Notes: generated by a model not told the origin, from the letters alone. Shown: positions 31,117 to 42,305, counted from the stretch's first letter. The stretch is 64,000 nucleotides of DNA from Flavobacteriaceae bacterium (GCA_024743095.1 JANSXF010000007.1:1-64000), one strand, 5' to 3'. A program made the numbers and translations.

Positions 31117-32196
31117 ATGAGAATACTAACAATACTTGGTGCGAGACCACAATTTATTAAAGCCTCATCTTTGAGTAGAGAAATAGCAAAATGTGAATTT
31201 TGTGAGGAAATTATTGTGCATACGGGGCAACACTTTGATGATAACATGAGCAAAATATTCTTTGAAGAAATGAATATTCCCAAACCTAAGTATAATTTAG
31301 AGATAAACAGCCTTTCTCATGGAGCCATGACCGGAAGAATGTTAGAAGAAATCGAAAAAGTAATACTTATTGAAAAACCAGATTGGGTTGTTGTCTACGG
31401 GGACACAAATTCCACTATTGCGGGAGCTTTGGCGGCAAAGAAACTTCATGTTAAAGTAGCTCATGTGGAGGCAGGACTTCGTTCATTTGATATGAGAATG
31501 CCGGAGGAAATCAACAGGATTCTTACCGACCAAATTAGCGATGTTTTATTCTGTCCGACCCAGATTGCTGTACAAAATTTAACTAACGAAGGTTTTCTTG
31601 GAAAAGGAAATAAAATAGTTATGTCGGGTGATATTATGCTAGACAGTGCGCTCTATTATAAAAAAAGTATGAAACGCCCTAAGAGTCTTAGTCAAGAGGG
31701 AGGTTTTAAATTGGTCACCATTCATAGGGAAGAAAACACAAATAGCCCAAAGAGACTTTGGAGTATTATAAATGCCTTGAATATGTTGTCTAAAGAAGGG
31801 CATAATTTGGTTTGGCCAATTCACCCCAGAACAAAAAAAATCATTGATAATTATGACTGGAAAATACACTTCAGATGTATCGACCCAGTCGGCTACTTGG
31901 AAATGCTATACTTAATTAATAGATGTTCACTTGTAATTACTGATAGTGGTGGATTACAAAAAGAAGCTTATTTTTTCGGGAAACACTGCCTTACATTGAG
32001 GGACAGTACTGAATGGGTCGAATTAGTTGAAAACAAAGCGAATACCTTAATTAAAGTAGAAGATGAAACCTTGACAGACGTTCTTAGATGTAATATAGAT
32101 AATAAAGTAGATAACTCAAGTCATTTATACGGTGACGGTAACGCTGCTTTAATTATACTAAATCAATTAAAAGAATCTTTCTCTGTGGGGGTATAG
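31117..32196 (+). CDS. UDP-GlcNAc 2-epimerase superfamily, WbpI-like (UDP-GlcNAc3NAcA 2-epimerase)
   Basis: ILGARPQFIKASSLSREI; HTGQHFDDNMSKIFFEEMNIPKP; VYGDTNSTIAGALAAKKL. Confidence 0.85.
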   Translation: MRILTILGARPQFIKASSLSREIAKCEFCEEIIVHTGQHFDDNMSKIFFEEMNIPKPKYNLEINSLSHGAMTGRMLEEIEKVILIEKPDWVVVYGDTNSTIAGALAAKKLHVKVAHVEAGLRSFDMRMPEEINRILTDQISDVLFCPTQIAVQNLTNEGFLGKGNKIVMSGDIMLDSALYYKKSMKRPKSLSQEGGFKLVTIHREENTNSPKRLWSIINALNMLSKEGHNLVWPIHPRTKKIIDNYDWKIHFRCIDPVGYLEMLYLINRCSLVITDSGGLQKEAYFFGKHCLTLRDSTEWVELVENKANTLIKVEDETLTDVLRCNIDNKVDNSSHLYGDGNAALIILNQLKESFSVGV

Positions 32197-32270
32197 TAAT
32201 CATACACATCTAAGAGATGAATTTGTTTATGAAGAATGTGACTTAATTTATTAAAGGAATAGATATAGAA

Positions 32271-33500
32271 ATGAAAAAAACAATTGTTTTGGCAAGTAGT
32301 CTGGAACCGTGGTCCATTCAGCTCAAATCTGGAGCTCCAAGCTTATATGAAACTTTGAAGGGATATTCCGATGCAGGCTTTTTGACTACTTATATTACAT
32401 ACGAAAAGAGTATTGGGATAACCAACTTGAGTCACTCGCATAATATTGATTTACAATTACCTGGGTTGACCACAATAAGGGTTCCAAAAAAGCAGGCACC
32501 AAGTTTTCTTGGTTCAAGAATAAGCGGCAAAGTTAATCGGGTATATTACGAATCCTGGACTCTACTTGACGCTTTAAGAGACTACCTTGATAAACAAGAA
32601 ACACCCCCAACAATATTATACGCGTATGAGGCCCAAGCAATACATGCCATATCTAGACTAGAAAAAAAACATAAGAACGGTTCAATTATTGTTAACAGGT
32701 ATCAAGGAACAATTCTGGGAGGTAGATATAAACAGATTATCCATTGTCTTAGAAAGTATGAAATGTTCCGGGTTTTGAAGGATAAAGCCGATAAATACAT
32801 CATGACAAATGATGGTACCTTGGGAGACAAGGCTTTGAAATATTGGAACAAATCTGTAGGCAACAATAACCTATTGTTTCTACGTAACGGGTTTAATTTT
32901 GAAAATTTCTTAGGGGAACATAATCGAAAAACAGTAATTGAGTCCCTCGGATTAGCCCCAAATAATTTTTATGCATTTACGGTTTCAAGGCTGACTCTTT
33001 GGAAACGTGTTGATCGTGCTATTGACTTAATTGAGCATTTTCACAGGGCGCATCCTGAGCTTCATTTGATTGTGGTAGGAGACGGGGAACATAAATCAAA
33101 GTTACAGGAGTTTGCTGAAGAAATGAAGGTGACTGATCGGGTTCATTTTATTGGAGCCCAGAGCAGAAAAAAAGTTGCAGAACTAATGGCGAGTCTAGAC
33201 TTGTTTCTTTCCCTATACGATGTTAGTAACTTGGGAAACCCACTTTTTGAGGCAATGATTTGCGGCCAATGCGTTGTTACATTAGATAATGGGTCTACCA
33301 AAGAGGTGATAACAAATAATCAAAATGGTATAATAGTTGAGCCAGACGACAAAGAAAATCTTAATAAAGAGTTTGGCGAGCTTTTAAAAAATGAAAACAA
33401 AAGAAACCGCTTAAAAATCTCCGCTAGAAATTGGGCAAATGAAAACTTGCAGAGTTGGCCGGACCGAATGAAGGAAGAAGTAGAGTGGGTTTTAAAGTAG
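32271..33500 (+). CDS. glycosyltransferase family 4 (GT-B)
   Basis: FYAFTVSRLTLWKRVDRAIDLIEHF; LHLIVVGDGEHKSKLQEFAEE; NPLFEAMICGQCVVTLDNG. Confidence 0.88.
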   Translation: MKKTIVLASSLEPWSIQLKSGAPSLYETLKGYSDAGFLTTYITYEKSIGITNLSHSHNIDLQLPGLTTIRVPKKQAPSFLGSRISGKVNRVYYESWTLLDALRDYLDKQETPPTILYAYEAQAIHAISRLEKKHKNGSIIVNRYQGTILGGRYKQIIHCLRKYEMFRVLKDKADKYIMTNDGTLGDKALKYWNKSVGNNNLLFLRNGFNFENFLGEHNRKTVIESLGLAPNNFYAFTVSRLTLWKRVDRAIDLIEHFHRAHPELHLIVVGDGEHKSKLQEFAEEMKVTDRVHFIGAQSRKKVAELMASLDLFLSLYDVSNLGNPLFEAMICGQCVVTLDNGSTKEVITNNQNGIIVEPDDKENLNKEFGELLKNENKRNRLKISARNWANENLQSWPDRMKEEVEWVLK

Positions 33501-33570
33501 GATTTCAAACTTTTTTAACCGATGTCACGCTTGAAGAACATTTAGGTAAGTGTCATAATGATTTATAACA

Positions 33571-34104
33571 TTATAGGGCAGTGTTTTTTTGAATGATTTT
33601 CCCTGGATTTCCAGCAATAATAAGATTGTCCTCGGTAAAGCTTTTAGTTATTATACTTCCTGCCCCAACAATACAGTTATTTCCTATTTTAACACCCGGA
33701 AGTATAATTACGTTTGCACCAAACCAACAATTGTCACCAATAATTATTGGCTCTGCCTTAACAGATATATCCCGATTAGATTTGTCATGGTTGGAGCTTA
33801 TGAGCCGGAGACCAGGTCCGAACAAAAAATTTCTGCCCAGAAAAATTCCATTAACACTTTGAACATACGAGTTTCCACTAATTGCAAAAGAGGAAAGCGT
33901 GGACAAGTCTTTTTGATAGCTTAGATTATTTCCAACCACCCTGGAGGTAAAGTTTAAGTTGAATTTAACTTTACCCTGAAAACGCAAAACTCTTTGAAAA
34001 AAAAAATTGATACAGTACAAACTAACTCCAGTCCTTTTAATAAGCCGTAATTTAAGATAAAGCCCCTCCCTCTTCTTTATTTGGTCTTTTAAGAATGTTT
34101 TCAT
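33571..34104 (-). CDS. acyltransferase (LbetaH/hexapeptide family)
   Basis: IIIGDNCWFGANVIILPGVKIGNNCIVGAGSIITKSFTEDNLIIAGNPGKII. Confidence 0.9.
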   Translation of the reverse strand: MKTFLKDQIKKREGLYLKLRLIKRTGVSLYCINFFFQRVLRFQGKVKFNLNFTSRVVGNNLSYQKDLSTLSSFAISGNSYVQSVNGIFLGRNFLFGPGLRLISSNHDKSNRDISVKAEPIIIGDNCWFGANVIILPGVKIGNNCIVGAGSIITKSFTEDNLIIAGNPGKIIQKNTAL

Positions 34105-34113
34105 GTTTTCTGA

Positions 34114-35607
34114 TTAGTTAAATTGCTTTAAAATGACCAACAAATGATTTTTGAATTTTTTGTTGACAATTAGCAGAATGGAATAATATATTACAAAACA
34201 TACAATTAAGAATAAAATATTTTGCCAGAGCATCATGGTAAAATGGTCTTTGATCAGGTAAATAGGAATCAGAATAAAGGCACATGTAAAGGTCAAAGAT
34301 AAAATAGATCTAAAGGGTATAATATCAGAAGAGCTAACTTTTAATCTTTTCACAATTTTGTACAACAACAACCCTATTATTCCAATTTTGACCAGTAGTG
34401 AAATGGCTGGAACGATATATGGAGTCATTTTAAAATTAAGGGCCGACCACTGAAGCCCCCATACAACTATTACTGCTCCAAAATGGACTCTGTTATAAAA
34501 CCGGACTTCTTGCAGTGCTATAATTATAGGTAAAAAAACAAATACGGAAAAAAGATTGTAAGTTGAAATTATTTTAAAAAACCCTGATGAGTTCTTATAG
34601 ATTTCATCAAATAGGATAGAGAATATCTCATCACTTGCAAACCAAATGAAAATAATTATTGGATACACCAAAGTGACCGATTTTGATATAGAATTTTTTA
34701 TGGTTTTGGCGATTTCCATTTTTGTGTCTGGGTCGTTCAACTTTTTTACAAAATATGGATGAAGAACCGCGCTGATAGAGCCAATTAGTACTCCAATAAA
34801 AGGAATCTTGATAGATCCATTCGAGAAATCTGCATAGATTTCTTCACCGAAATAATTACTGATATAATATTGATCAGATGAAGTGAATAAAATAGCCCAG
34901 ATAGATGAAAAGGTGAGGGGAATCAAAAAGTTATATATTTTAAAGTAGGATACTCCACATTTTTTTGAATAGACTTTTAAAAACGGCAAATAGATTAGAT
35001 ATATACCCAAAAGAAAAGAGAAAGCTGCTTGAATAGCCCAAAATGACATCATTCTATTTAGACTTCGCTCTCCAATGAATAGTGGCACAGACAACATGAT
35101 AAAGAATAATACCTTATTGAACACCAAGTACATGCCATAAGTCTGTGTTCGTTTATAACTAGCATATATGCCCTCAATAATTAAAGTAGGTATTGTAAAA
35201 AAAACAACTATTGAAAAAATACGAAGCGGGGCCTCCAATTGTGGATTGTTGAAAAAATCACATAACAGTGGGGCCCCAACAAATACAATTGCAGCAAAGC
35301 ATAAGGCAGTAAATGCCAGAACAGTCATTAATTTATTGATTAAATCCTTACCTTTTTCCAAGGAAAATAAAGGCAAATAATTTGAAGGCAACTTGGAAAG
35401 GCTTAAGCCGATCACTGAAATAATGGTAGTATAAACGTACATTATTTGCCGAAATGAACCATACTCACTTTTGATTAGAAAGCGACTAATGAAGACCATT
35501 AGTAAAATGGAAATGATGGACACAATAGAGTTACCAATCCCAAGCCATGATGCTTGAATAAAGTTACTTTGATTTCCCAATAGTTTTTTTAATTGCACTT
35601 TCTGCAT
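34114..35607 (-). CDS. oligosaccharide flippase family protein (Wzx-like)
   Basis: 497 aa multipass MATE-like; ISRFLIKSEYGSFRQIMYVYTTIISVIGL. Confidence 0.85.
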   Translation of the reverse strand: MQKVQLKKLLGNQSNFIQASWLGIGNSIVSIISILLMVFISRFLIKSEYGSFRQIMYVYTTIISVIGLSLSKLPSNYLPLFSLEKGKDLINKLMTVLAFTALCFAAIVFVGAPLLCDFFNNPQLEAPLRIFSIVVFFTIPTLIIEGIYASYKRTQTYGMYLVFNKVLFFIMLSVPLFIGERSLNRMMSFWAIQAAFSFLLGIYLIYLPFLKVYSKKCGVSYFKIYNFLIPLTFSSIWAILFTSSDQYYISNYFGEEIYADFSNGSIKIPFIGVLIGSISAVLHPYFVKKLNDPDTKMEIAKTIKNSISKSVTLVYPIIIFIWFASDEIFSILFDEIYKNSSGFFKIISTYNLFSVFVFLPIIIALQEVRFYNRVHFGAVIVVWGLQWSALNFKMTPYIVPAISLLVKIGIIGLLLYKIVKRLKVSSSDIIPFRSILSLTFTCAFILIPIYLIKDHFTMMLWQNILFLIVCFVIYYSILLIVNKKFKNHLLVILKQFN

Positions 35608-35817
35608 AAAAAAAGGATAATTCTTAGGAGGAATATTTATATTGAAACCTCAATTTTAATCAAATTTATCAAGATTCTTTCTATGCTCAATGATTCACTT
35701 TAAATTAAGTTTGAAGAAAAGGAATTTCAGGATGTTGGTTTCTCCTTTGCATGGTCTTTTTTGTGCTCATAGGCTATTATAAATAAGTATTTTTACAACT
35801 GTTGAACAAAGTATACT

Positions 35818-37038
35818 TTGAAAATCAAAGCATTTTATTTAGACTATCTTATCATATTTTTGTTAAGCTTCGTACTTTTAATTGATTCAATTAATGGTTA
35901 TTTTAAACTTACCAATAGTGCTTTTACCTTTCCACTAAGTCAATTATATAAAACGGGGATTTTAATATTGATAATGTTTCGTTTACAACGAAAAATTATT
36001 TACTTAATGTCCTTTGGAATAATTTTTTTTATTCTTTTGCTACCCACTTTTATCCAAATTTTACAGGGCAAAGAGGTAAGTTTATATTCAGATGGGTTGA
36101 AAATAATAAAATACCTTACTCCATTTTTGTGCTTCATTTACTTTAGGGAGGTTTTTCTCCAAAACTCTAAAAAAACCATCAACAAACTTTTTCTGTTTGT
36201 TAAATTATCCTATGCTGTTGTCGTAGCAAATGTATTGCTTAAATTTATTGGACTCGGTTTTCCTTTGTATAGAGGAGGGATAGGAAGCAAGGGTTATATC
36301 TACGCCGGAAATGAAATATCGACAGTATTTTTGATATTATACGCGATACTTGGATATAGATTGTTAGAGCAAAATAAAAAGATTTCTTTTTGGCTATTTT
36401 TTGGGTTTACCGTAAATATAGCTTTTGTATTAGGCTCTAAATCAGCGATCTTAGGAATAGTTTTGATAACACTAATAATGAAAATCAGACTTAAGGCCAT
36501 TTTATCATCCTTTAAAAAAACAGTAACCTTTCTAATTGCTGGGGCAATAATCATACCGATAGGAATATTTTGGTTTGTTAACAGGTTTATGAGTTCTGAT
36601 CTGTTTCAAAACAGGATTTTATATTATTACAACAAAGTTGATATTCTGACCCTTTTGTTATCAAGTCGAAATTTATATTTAGAAAAGACTTATAATACCT
36701 TTAAAAGGGAATATAATTTGTTAGAGAAAATTTTTGGGATTGGCCAAAGTAAATATGAAGAAATGGTAGAAGATACCATAGAAATTGATTTTTTAGATTT
36801 TTTCTTTGCTTATGGGGTTTTTGGACTCATTCTTTTTTTGGTTGTTATGTTTTTGACATTTCAAATATTGAGAAAACGGAAAGATTTTTCTAAATACCCC
36901 TATGCAAGATTAGCTTATGTAGCTTTTCTATTGTTGATTACGATTTCCTCTTTGGCAGGTCATGTGTTTTCTTCCGGAATAGCGGGTATTTTTATCGGAT
37001 TTATTTTTTCTATGACTTATTTAAAAAGAATCGTTTGA
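35818..37038 (+). CDS. O-antigen polymerase (Wzy)-like multipass membrane protein, TTG start
   Basis: 406 aa, about 10 hydrophobic segments; no in-frame ATG near the N-terminus; locus context. Confidence 0.7.
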   Translation: MKIKAFYLDYLIIFLLSFVLLIDSINGYFKLTNSAFTFPLSQLYKTGILILIMFRLQRKIIYLMSFGIIFFILLLPTFIQILQGKEVSLYSDGLKIIKYLTPFLCFIYFREVFLQNSKKTINKLFLFVKLSYAVVVANVLLKFIGLGFPLYRGGIGSKGYIYAGNEISTVFLILYAILGYRLLEQNKKISFWLFFGFTVNIAFVLGSKSAILGIVLITLIMKIRLKAILSSFKKTVTFLIAGAIIIPIGIFWFVNRFMSSDLFQNRILYYYNKVDILTLLLSSRNLYLEKTYNTFKREYNLLEKIFGIGQSKYEEMVEDTIEIDFLDFFFAYGVFGLILFLVVMFLTFQILRKRKDFSKYPYARLAYVAFLLLITISSLAGHVFSSGIAGIFIGFIFSMTYLKRIV

Positions 37039-38300
37039 AAATTGTAAAAAGCGGAGTTTTTTTATTTGCCTTTTTCCTCCCTATTAATACGGGGTTAAGC
37101 AATTTTTTCCTTGCATCTGCTTTGATAGCTTCAATTTATGTTCACTTTAACGTTGCTTTTCCAGAAAACAGGTCTTGGCGAATTCTTTTTTTCTCAACAG
37201 TTCCGCTATTTCTATTACATATTTTGGGATTGTTTTATACTAATTATCCTGAGGATGGGTACCATTACATTGAAAAGACAATATCATATTTGTTGCTACC
37301 GATAATTTTTATTTTTTTCAGGTATAAAAACCTTATTGAAATAAGAGCTAAATTTCTTCTTGGGTTATTATATGGGTCTGTGTTTTCAACTCTCATATTG
37401 ACGACAATTAATTTGTACAATTATTTTGATGAACAAGACGCCTTTTACATTGGGTTTGATGTGCTAGATTATTATCATACTTACATTCATTATGCTGCTC
37501 CATTAAATCAGCATCCAACTTATTTGGGCTCCTATTATTTGACTGCATTAATTTTTATAAATGGATTGATAAAGAAGAGTAATTTAAAATACTTCTTTAT
37601 TGTTGTTTTAGGTTTGGGTTTTTTGTTTTTGAATGCAAGGATTATTTTTCTTGCATTAACATGTTTGGCTGCTATTCGAATCTATCAAAAAGTAAAAAAA
37701 CTTATTTTACAAAGAGAGTATAAAAACCTGCTTTTCTTGGCCATGTTTTGTACGGTAGCTTTACTCATTGTGACAAACATTATTTCAAAAAGCTATATCG
37801 GAAATCGACTGACGAATATTGTAAGGTTTGAATTGTCGACAAAATCTACGGAAAAAGTAAATTCCAGAATAAGTTCTAATCCAAGAGTGTCTCGTTATAT
37901 ATCAGCGATTGAGTTAGTGAAGGAGCGACCACTTTTTGGATACGGTGTAGCAGATGAGTATCCAAATTTAAAAAAGCAGTTTAAAAGGGACAATTTGATT
38001 CTTGCCGCAGAAAAAAACTATAATTCACATAATCAGTTTATTGGGTATGCTATTAGGTTTGGCCTTTTCGGAGTTATGGTTCTTTTATTCTTTTTTTTAT
38101 CAAATATTGCTATTGCATTACAAGCTAAAGAATATGATTATGCATTGACTTTCTTTCTTCTAAGTTGTATTTGCCTTACCGAAAATTATATGGACAGGAA
38201 TTATGGAATTACTTTTGTTGCGGTTTTATCGACAGTGTTTTCATATCAAATAAGAATAAAGCTAAGGCGCCAAAAAAAGGATTCTCTACCTTTACCCTAA
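37035..38300 (+). CDS. O-antigen ligase/polymerase (WaaL/Wzy_C)-like multipass membrane protein, TTG start overlapping upstream stop (TTGA)
   Basis: 421 aa; RPLFGYGVADEYPNLKK...YNSHNQFIGYAIRFGLFG typical of the O-antigen ligase family. Confidence 0.8.
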   Translation: MKIVKSGVFLFAFFLPINTGLSNFFLASALIASIYVHFNVAFPENRSWRILFFSTVPLFLLHILGLFYTNYPEDGYHYIEKTISYLLLPIIFIFFRYKNLIEIRAKFLLGLLYGSVFSTLILTTINLYNYFDEQDAFYIGFDVLDYYHTYIHYAAPLNQHPTYLGSYYLTALIFINGLIKKSNLKYFFIVVLGLGFLFLNARIIFLALTCLAAIRIYQKVKKLILQREYKNLLFLAMFCTVALLIVTNIISKSYIGNRLTNIVRFELSTKSTEKVNSRISSNPRVSRYISAIELVKERPLFGYGVADEYPNLKKQFKRDNLILAAEKNYNSHNQFIGYAIRFGLFGVMVLLFFFLSNIAIALQAKEYDYALTFFLLSCICLTENYMDRNYGITFVAVLSTVFSYQIRIKLRRQKKDSLPLP

Positions 38301-38362
38301 AAGTGTTTAGGAGATATACGATTTTCAAATGAATTCTATAGGTTGAATAAAATCTAAACTGG

Positions 38363-39454
38363 ATGTCAAGTAAAGAACATAAGCGAATATTTCTCATTTC
38401 TAATATGTATCCATCGAAATTAGATGTACGCTATGGTATTTTTGTAAAACATTTTGAGGAAGCAGTACATGATAAATTTAAAGTGGAAAGAATAGTTGTA
38501 ACTAAAAAGAACTACTCGATACTTAAACTAATAAACTATTTTTTTGTTTATCTAAAGGTACTTTCATTAATCTTCCGTTGTAAAAGGACAGACATTATTT
38601 ATGTTCATTTTCCCTTATATTTTGCTCCAGTTCTTATTATGCTAAAGTGGAGCCCGGCACGTATGGTTCTTAATTTTCACGGAAGTGATGCCACATTTGA
38701 ATCGTTACTTAAAAAAGGATTCAAATGGTTTTTAGAACGGTTAGTTAGGAGAGCTGATAAAATTGTGGTTCCTTCTGACTATTATATGGGAGAGATTGCT
38801 AAGATTTTTCATATTGCACAATCAGATAGAATATATGTTTATCCTTCAGGGGGAATAAATTCGGGATTATTTCGTGTAATTCCAAAAAAGGAAGAGGGAG
38901 TATTTGTTCTCGGCTTTGTGTCCAATTTTATTGAAACTAAAGGATGGAGAATATTCTTAGAGGCACTTTCAAAAATTAGTGTTGAAAATACAGGGCTAAA
39001 AGTTAAGGGAATTATGGTCGGAGATGGTCCTGATCGGCCTCAAATAATTAAATTGGTCGACAAATTAGGAGTTAACATTGAATTGGTGGGCAATGTACCC
39101 CAAAATCAATTAGCCGATTTTTATTCAATGTTTGATATTTTCATTTTTCCCACTTACAGGAAAGAGGAAAGCCTTGGTCTTGTTGGATTAGAGGCAATGA
39201 TGTGTGGTGTTCCAGTAATTGCTAGCAAAGTGGGCGGCCCACTTGGTTATGTTTCTGAAGGGTATAATGGTTTTTTGTTCGAAAAACAGGATGTTAATGA
39301 ATTAATTTTAAAAATAGAACAATTCCAAAAATTAACTAAAAAGGAAGTGGCAGAAATGAAAAGGAACTGTATGTTCACTGCTAAAAAGTATGATAGCTCC
39401 TCTGTTAATCAAGAATTGATAAAGATGCTTGAATCGCTGAATCATCGGAAATAA
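38363..39454 (+). CDS. glycosyltransferase family 4
   Basis: FVSNFIETKGWRIFLEAL; KGIMVGDGPDRPQIIKLVDKLG; SLGLVGLEAMMCGVPVIASKVGGPLGYV. Confidence 0.93.
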   Translation: MSSKEHKRIFLISNMYPSKLDVRYGIFVKHFEEAVHDKFKVERIVVTKKNYSILKLINYFFVYLKVLSLIFRCKRTDIIYVHFPLYFAPVLIMLKWSPARMVLNFHGSDATFESLLKKGFKWFLERLVRRADKIVVPSDYYMGEIAKIFHIAQSDRIYVYPSGGINSGLFRVIPKKEEGVFVLGFVSNFIETKGWRIFLEALSKISVENTGLKVKGIMVGDGPDRPQIIKLVDKLGVNIELVGNVPQNQLADFYSMFDIFIFPTYRKEESLGLVGLEAMMCGVPVIASKVGGPLGYVSEGYNGFLFEKQDVNELILKIEQFQKLTKKEVAEMKRNCMFTAKKYDSSSVNQELIKMLESLNHRK

Positions 39455-40146
39455 TGGATGAGATATATTTACTGGGGAAAAGAATTTACCCCTTCGAAAG
39501 TAAGGATCAGTTTTTAAAGTTCTTAAAAGGGAAAAAACAAATACTTATTGCTTTAAATGCTGAAAAACTTAACAAAAGGGATGAGGTTTTAGATAAAATT
39601 ATAAACACCAACATAGGATATCCTGATGGAATTGGGGCTGTGCTAGCCTTGAGGCGCAAGGGAATACATTCAGTTAAAATTGCAGGTGCTGAGTTTTGGC
39701 TTGATATTATTGCAGAATTTCAGAATTCAAAGTCTTTTTATTTTATTGGTTCAACGACAGAAGTGATAGAAAAAGCGATGTGCAGACTGAAAAAGGATTA
39801 CCCAAATATTCAAGTAAAGGGGTATAGAAACGGTTATTTTGAAGAGGGAGATAAAGAAAAATTGATTTTTGAATTAAAAAGTAAGAATCCTGATATTGTA
39901 TTTGTTGCTCAAGGAAGCCCAAGGCAAGAGTTTTTAATGTCAGAACTAATCAGTAAACATCCAGCTTTATATATGGGTTTGGGAGGGAGTTTTGATGTTT
40001 ATACCGGATTAAAAAAAAGAGCGCCAAAATTCTATCAAAAACTTGGTCTCGAATGGTTTTATCGACTCATAAAAGAGCCTACTCGGTTTTCTAGACAAAC
40101 ATCCCTTCTTAAGTTCCTTATTAAGGTTATCTTTGGTAGGGTATAA
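39454..40146 (+). CDS. WecG/TagA/CpsF family glycosyltransferase
   Basis: ALNAEKLNKRDEVLDKIINTNIGYPDGIGAVLALRRKG; FVAQGSPRQEFLMSE; GLGGSFDVYTGLKKRAPKFYQKLGLEWFYRLIKEPTRFSR. Confidence 0.95.
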   Translation: MDEIYLLGKRIYPFESKDQFLKFLKGKKQILIALNAEKLNKRDEVLDKIINTNIGYPDGIGAVLALRRKGIHSVKIAGAEFWLDIIAEFQNSKSFYFIGSTTEVIEKAMCRLKKDYPNIQVKGYRNGYFEEGDKEKLIFELKSKNPDIVFVAQGSPRQEFLMSELISKHPALYMGLGGSFDVYTGLKKRAPKFYQKLGLEWFYRLIKEPTRFSRQTSLLKFLIKVIFGRV

Positions 40147-40158
40147 CTAGCTTGACAA

Positions 40159-41310
40159 ATGTATTTTCTTGAAACAGCCATTTTACTTTTTATTGGGTCC
40201 TTTTTGTTGACCTATTTGACGATTCCCAGAATAATTGGAGTTGTCGAATATAAAAGGCTAATGGATGACCCAGGCCACAGAAGTTCTCACAAGTCCAAAA
40301 CACCTACTTTGGGAGGTATAGCTTTTTTTTATTGCTTGATTTTCACCTTGTTTTTCATTAAAGATAGAGCGGAACATTTAGAATATATTTATATTATTCC
40401 TGGGCTTACTATATTGTTTATAGTAGGGCTAAAGGACGATTTAGTTGTACTTTCACCTGTATCTAAGTTAGCGGCACAAGTCTTAGCAATAAGTTTCGTA
40501 TTGGTCAACGACAGTTTCGGAATAGAATCATTGAACGGCTTTCTCAATATCTATGAGATTCCATATTATTTATATCTGGTAATTGGAGGATTTTTAATGC
40601 TTACCATTATCAATTCGTATAACCTAATTGATGGAATAGATGGATTGGCTTCAATAGTTGGTATAGTGATTATGGTTATTTACACCACAATTTTCTATTT
40701 GTCTCAAGAGTATTTTTTTGCATTGATAGCCATTACAATGAATGCATGTTTAATGGCGTTTTTTGGATTCAATGTATCATCGAGTAAAAAGATTTTTATG
40801 GGCGACACCGGCTCTTTAATAGTCGGTTTCATTATTAGTGTTTTGACATTGAAGTTTCTGGCCCTTGAACCCACGGCATATGGAGAGCTTCCATTTTTGT
40901 TGGAGAATGCGCCATTGATAGCTATAAGCATTTTGATAGTTCCTCTTTTTGATACAGCAAGAGTTTTTGCGATACGGCTGGCAAACAAAAGAGGGCCATT
41001 CTCTCCGGACAGGAACCATGTACATCATGTTCTTATCGATTTTTGGGGGCTTTCCCACAAACAGGCAAGTTTTATTATAGGCTGTTTCAATATCATCTTT
41101 GTGGTGCTGTTTATTATTTTGGGAAGCAAAGCTAAGAATACAGGAATGGTGATAATGCTTGTCAGTGTTGTAATTTTTTTAGCCTATATTTTTTTCAGGT
41201 ATAATTACAACTTTACCAACCTCAAGCAAAAAATATTGTTGAAGCGAAAAATCGAATCGTTAAAAAGGAAAAAGAAAGCTGCTCCAAAAGAAAAGAAAAA
41301 GAACAAATGA
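40159..41310 (+). CDS. WecA/MraY-family undecaprenyl-phosphate sugar-1-phosphate transferase
   Basis: [68 protein letters not shown]. Confidence 0.93.
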   Translation: MYFLETAILLFIGSFLLTYLTIPRIIGVVEYKRLMDDPGHRSSHKSKTPTLGGIAFFYCLIFTLFFIKDRAEHLEYIYIIPGLTILFIVGLKDDLVVLSPVSKLAAQVLAISFVLVNDSFGIESLNGFLNIYEIPYYLYLVIGGFLMLTIINSYNLIDGIDGLASIVGIVIMVIYTTIFYLSQEYFFALIAITMNACLMAFFGFNVSSSKKIFMGDTGSLIVGFIISVLTLKFLALEPTAYGELPFLLENAPLIAISILIVPLFDTARVFAIRLANKRGPFSPDRNHVHHVLIDFWGLSHKQASFIIGCFNIIFVVLFIILGSKAKNTGMVIMLVSVVIFLAYIFFRYNYNFTNLKQKILLKRKIESLKRKKKAAPKEKKKNK

Positions 41311-42284
41311 AAAAAACACTCATCACAGGAGCAGCAGGTTTTTTAGGGTCACACCTCTGTGATCGGTTCATTGCCGAAGGCCACCACGTCATAGGCATGG
41401 ATAACCTGATTACAGGGGATATCAAGAACATAGAGCACCTGTTCCATCTGAAGCGGTTTGAGTTCTTCCATCACGATGTTACCAAATTTGTCCATGTTCC
41501 GGGCAAAATGGATTACATCCTTCACTTTGCCTCACCAGCAAGCCCCATAGATTATTTAAAAATACCGATTGACACGTTAAAAGTGGGTTCCTTGGGAACT
41601 TTGAACCTATTAGGATTGGCCAGAGATCACCGAGCACGTATTCTAGTAGCCTCTACTTCCGAGGTGTATGGTGACCCGTTGGTGCACCCGCAAAACGAAG
41701 ATTATTATGGAAACGTTAGTCCCATAGGGCCGCGAGGAGTATATGATGAGGCCAAGCGCTTTATGGAATCCATAACCATGGCCTATCACCGGCACCATGG
41801 ACTGGATACCCGTATCGTTCGGATTTTTAACACCTACGGTTCCCGTATGCGCCTAAACGATGGCCGTGTGGTTCCCGCTTTTATGGGCCAAGCTCTTCGT
41901 GGAGAGGACTTGACCGTGTTTGGGGACGGCTCGCAATCCCGTTCCTTTACCTATATCGATGATCAAATCGAGGGCATTTACCGCCTTTTGATGAGCGATT
42001 ATGTGGAACCCATCAATATTGGAAACCCGGATGAGACCACTATTTTGGAATTTGCCGAGGAAATCATCAAACTAACGGGAACCGACCAAAAAATCGTGTT
42101 CAAACCCTTGCCACAAGACGACCCAATGCAACGCCAGCCCGATATTTCACGGGCGAAGAAAATTTTGGATTGGGAGCCCAAGGTACACCGTTCCGAAGGG
42201 CTCAAAAAAGTGTTCGAATATTTCAAATCCCTTTCGGATGAAAAGTTATGGGAGGCACACAGAGATTTCTCTCCAAATAACTAG
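41307..42284 (+). CDS. UDP-glucuronic acid decarboxylase-like SDR (UXS family)
   Basis: [73 protein letters not shown]. Confidence 0.92.
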   Translation: MKKTLITGAAGFLGSHLCDRFIAEGHHVIGMDNLITGDIKNIEHLFHLKRFEFFHHDVTKFVHVPGKMDYILHFASPASPIDYLKIPIDTLKVGSLGTLNLLGLARDHRARILVASTSEVYGDPLVHPQNEDYYGNVSPIGPRGVYDEAKRFMESITMAYHRHHGLDTRIVRIFNTYGSRMRLNDGRVVPAFMGQALRGEDLTVFGDGSQSRSFTYIDDQIEGIYRLLMSDYVEPINIGNPDETTILEFAEEIIKLTGTDQKIVFKPLPQDDPMQRQPDISRAKKILDWEPKVHRSEGLKKVFEYFKSLSDEKLWEAHRDFSPNN

Positions 42285-42305
42285 ACAAAAGTTCCCATCA
42301 AAATG

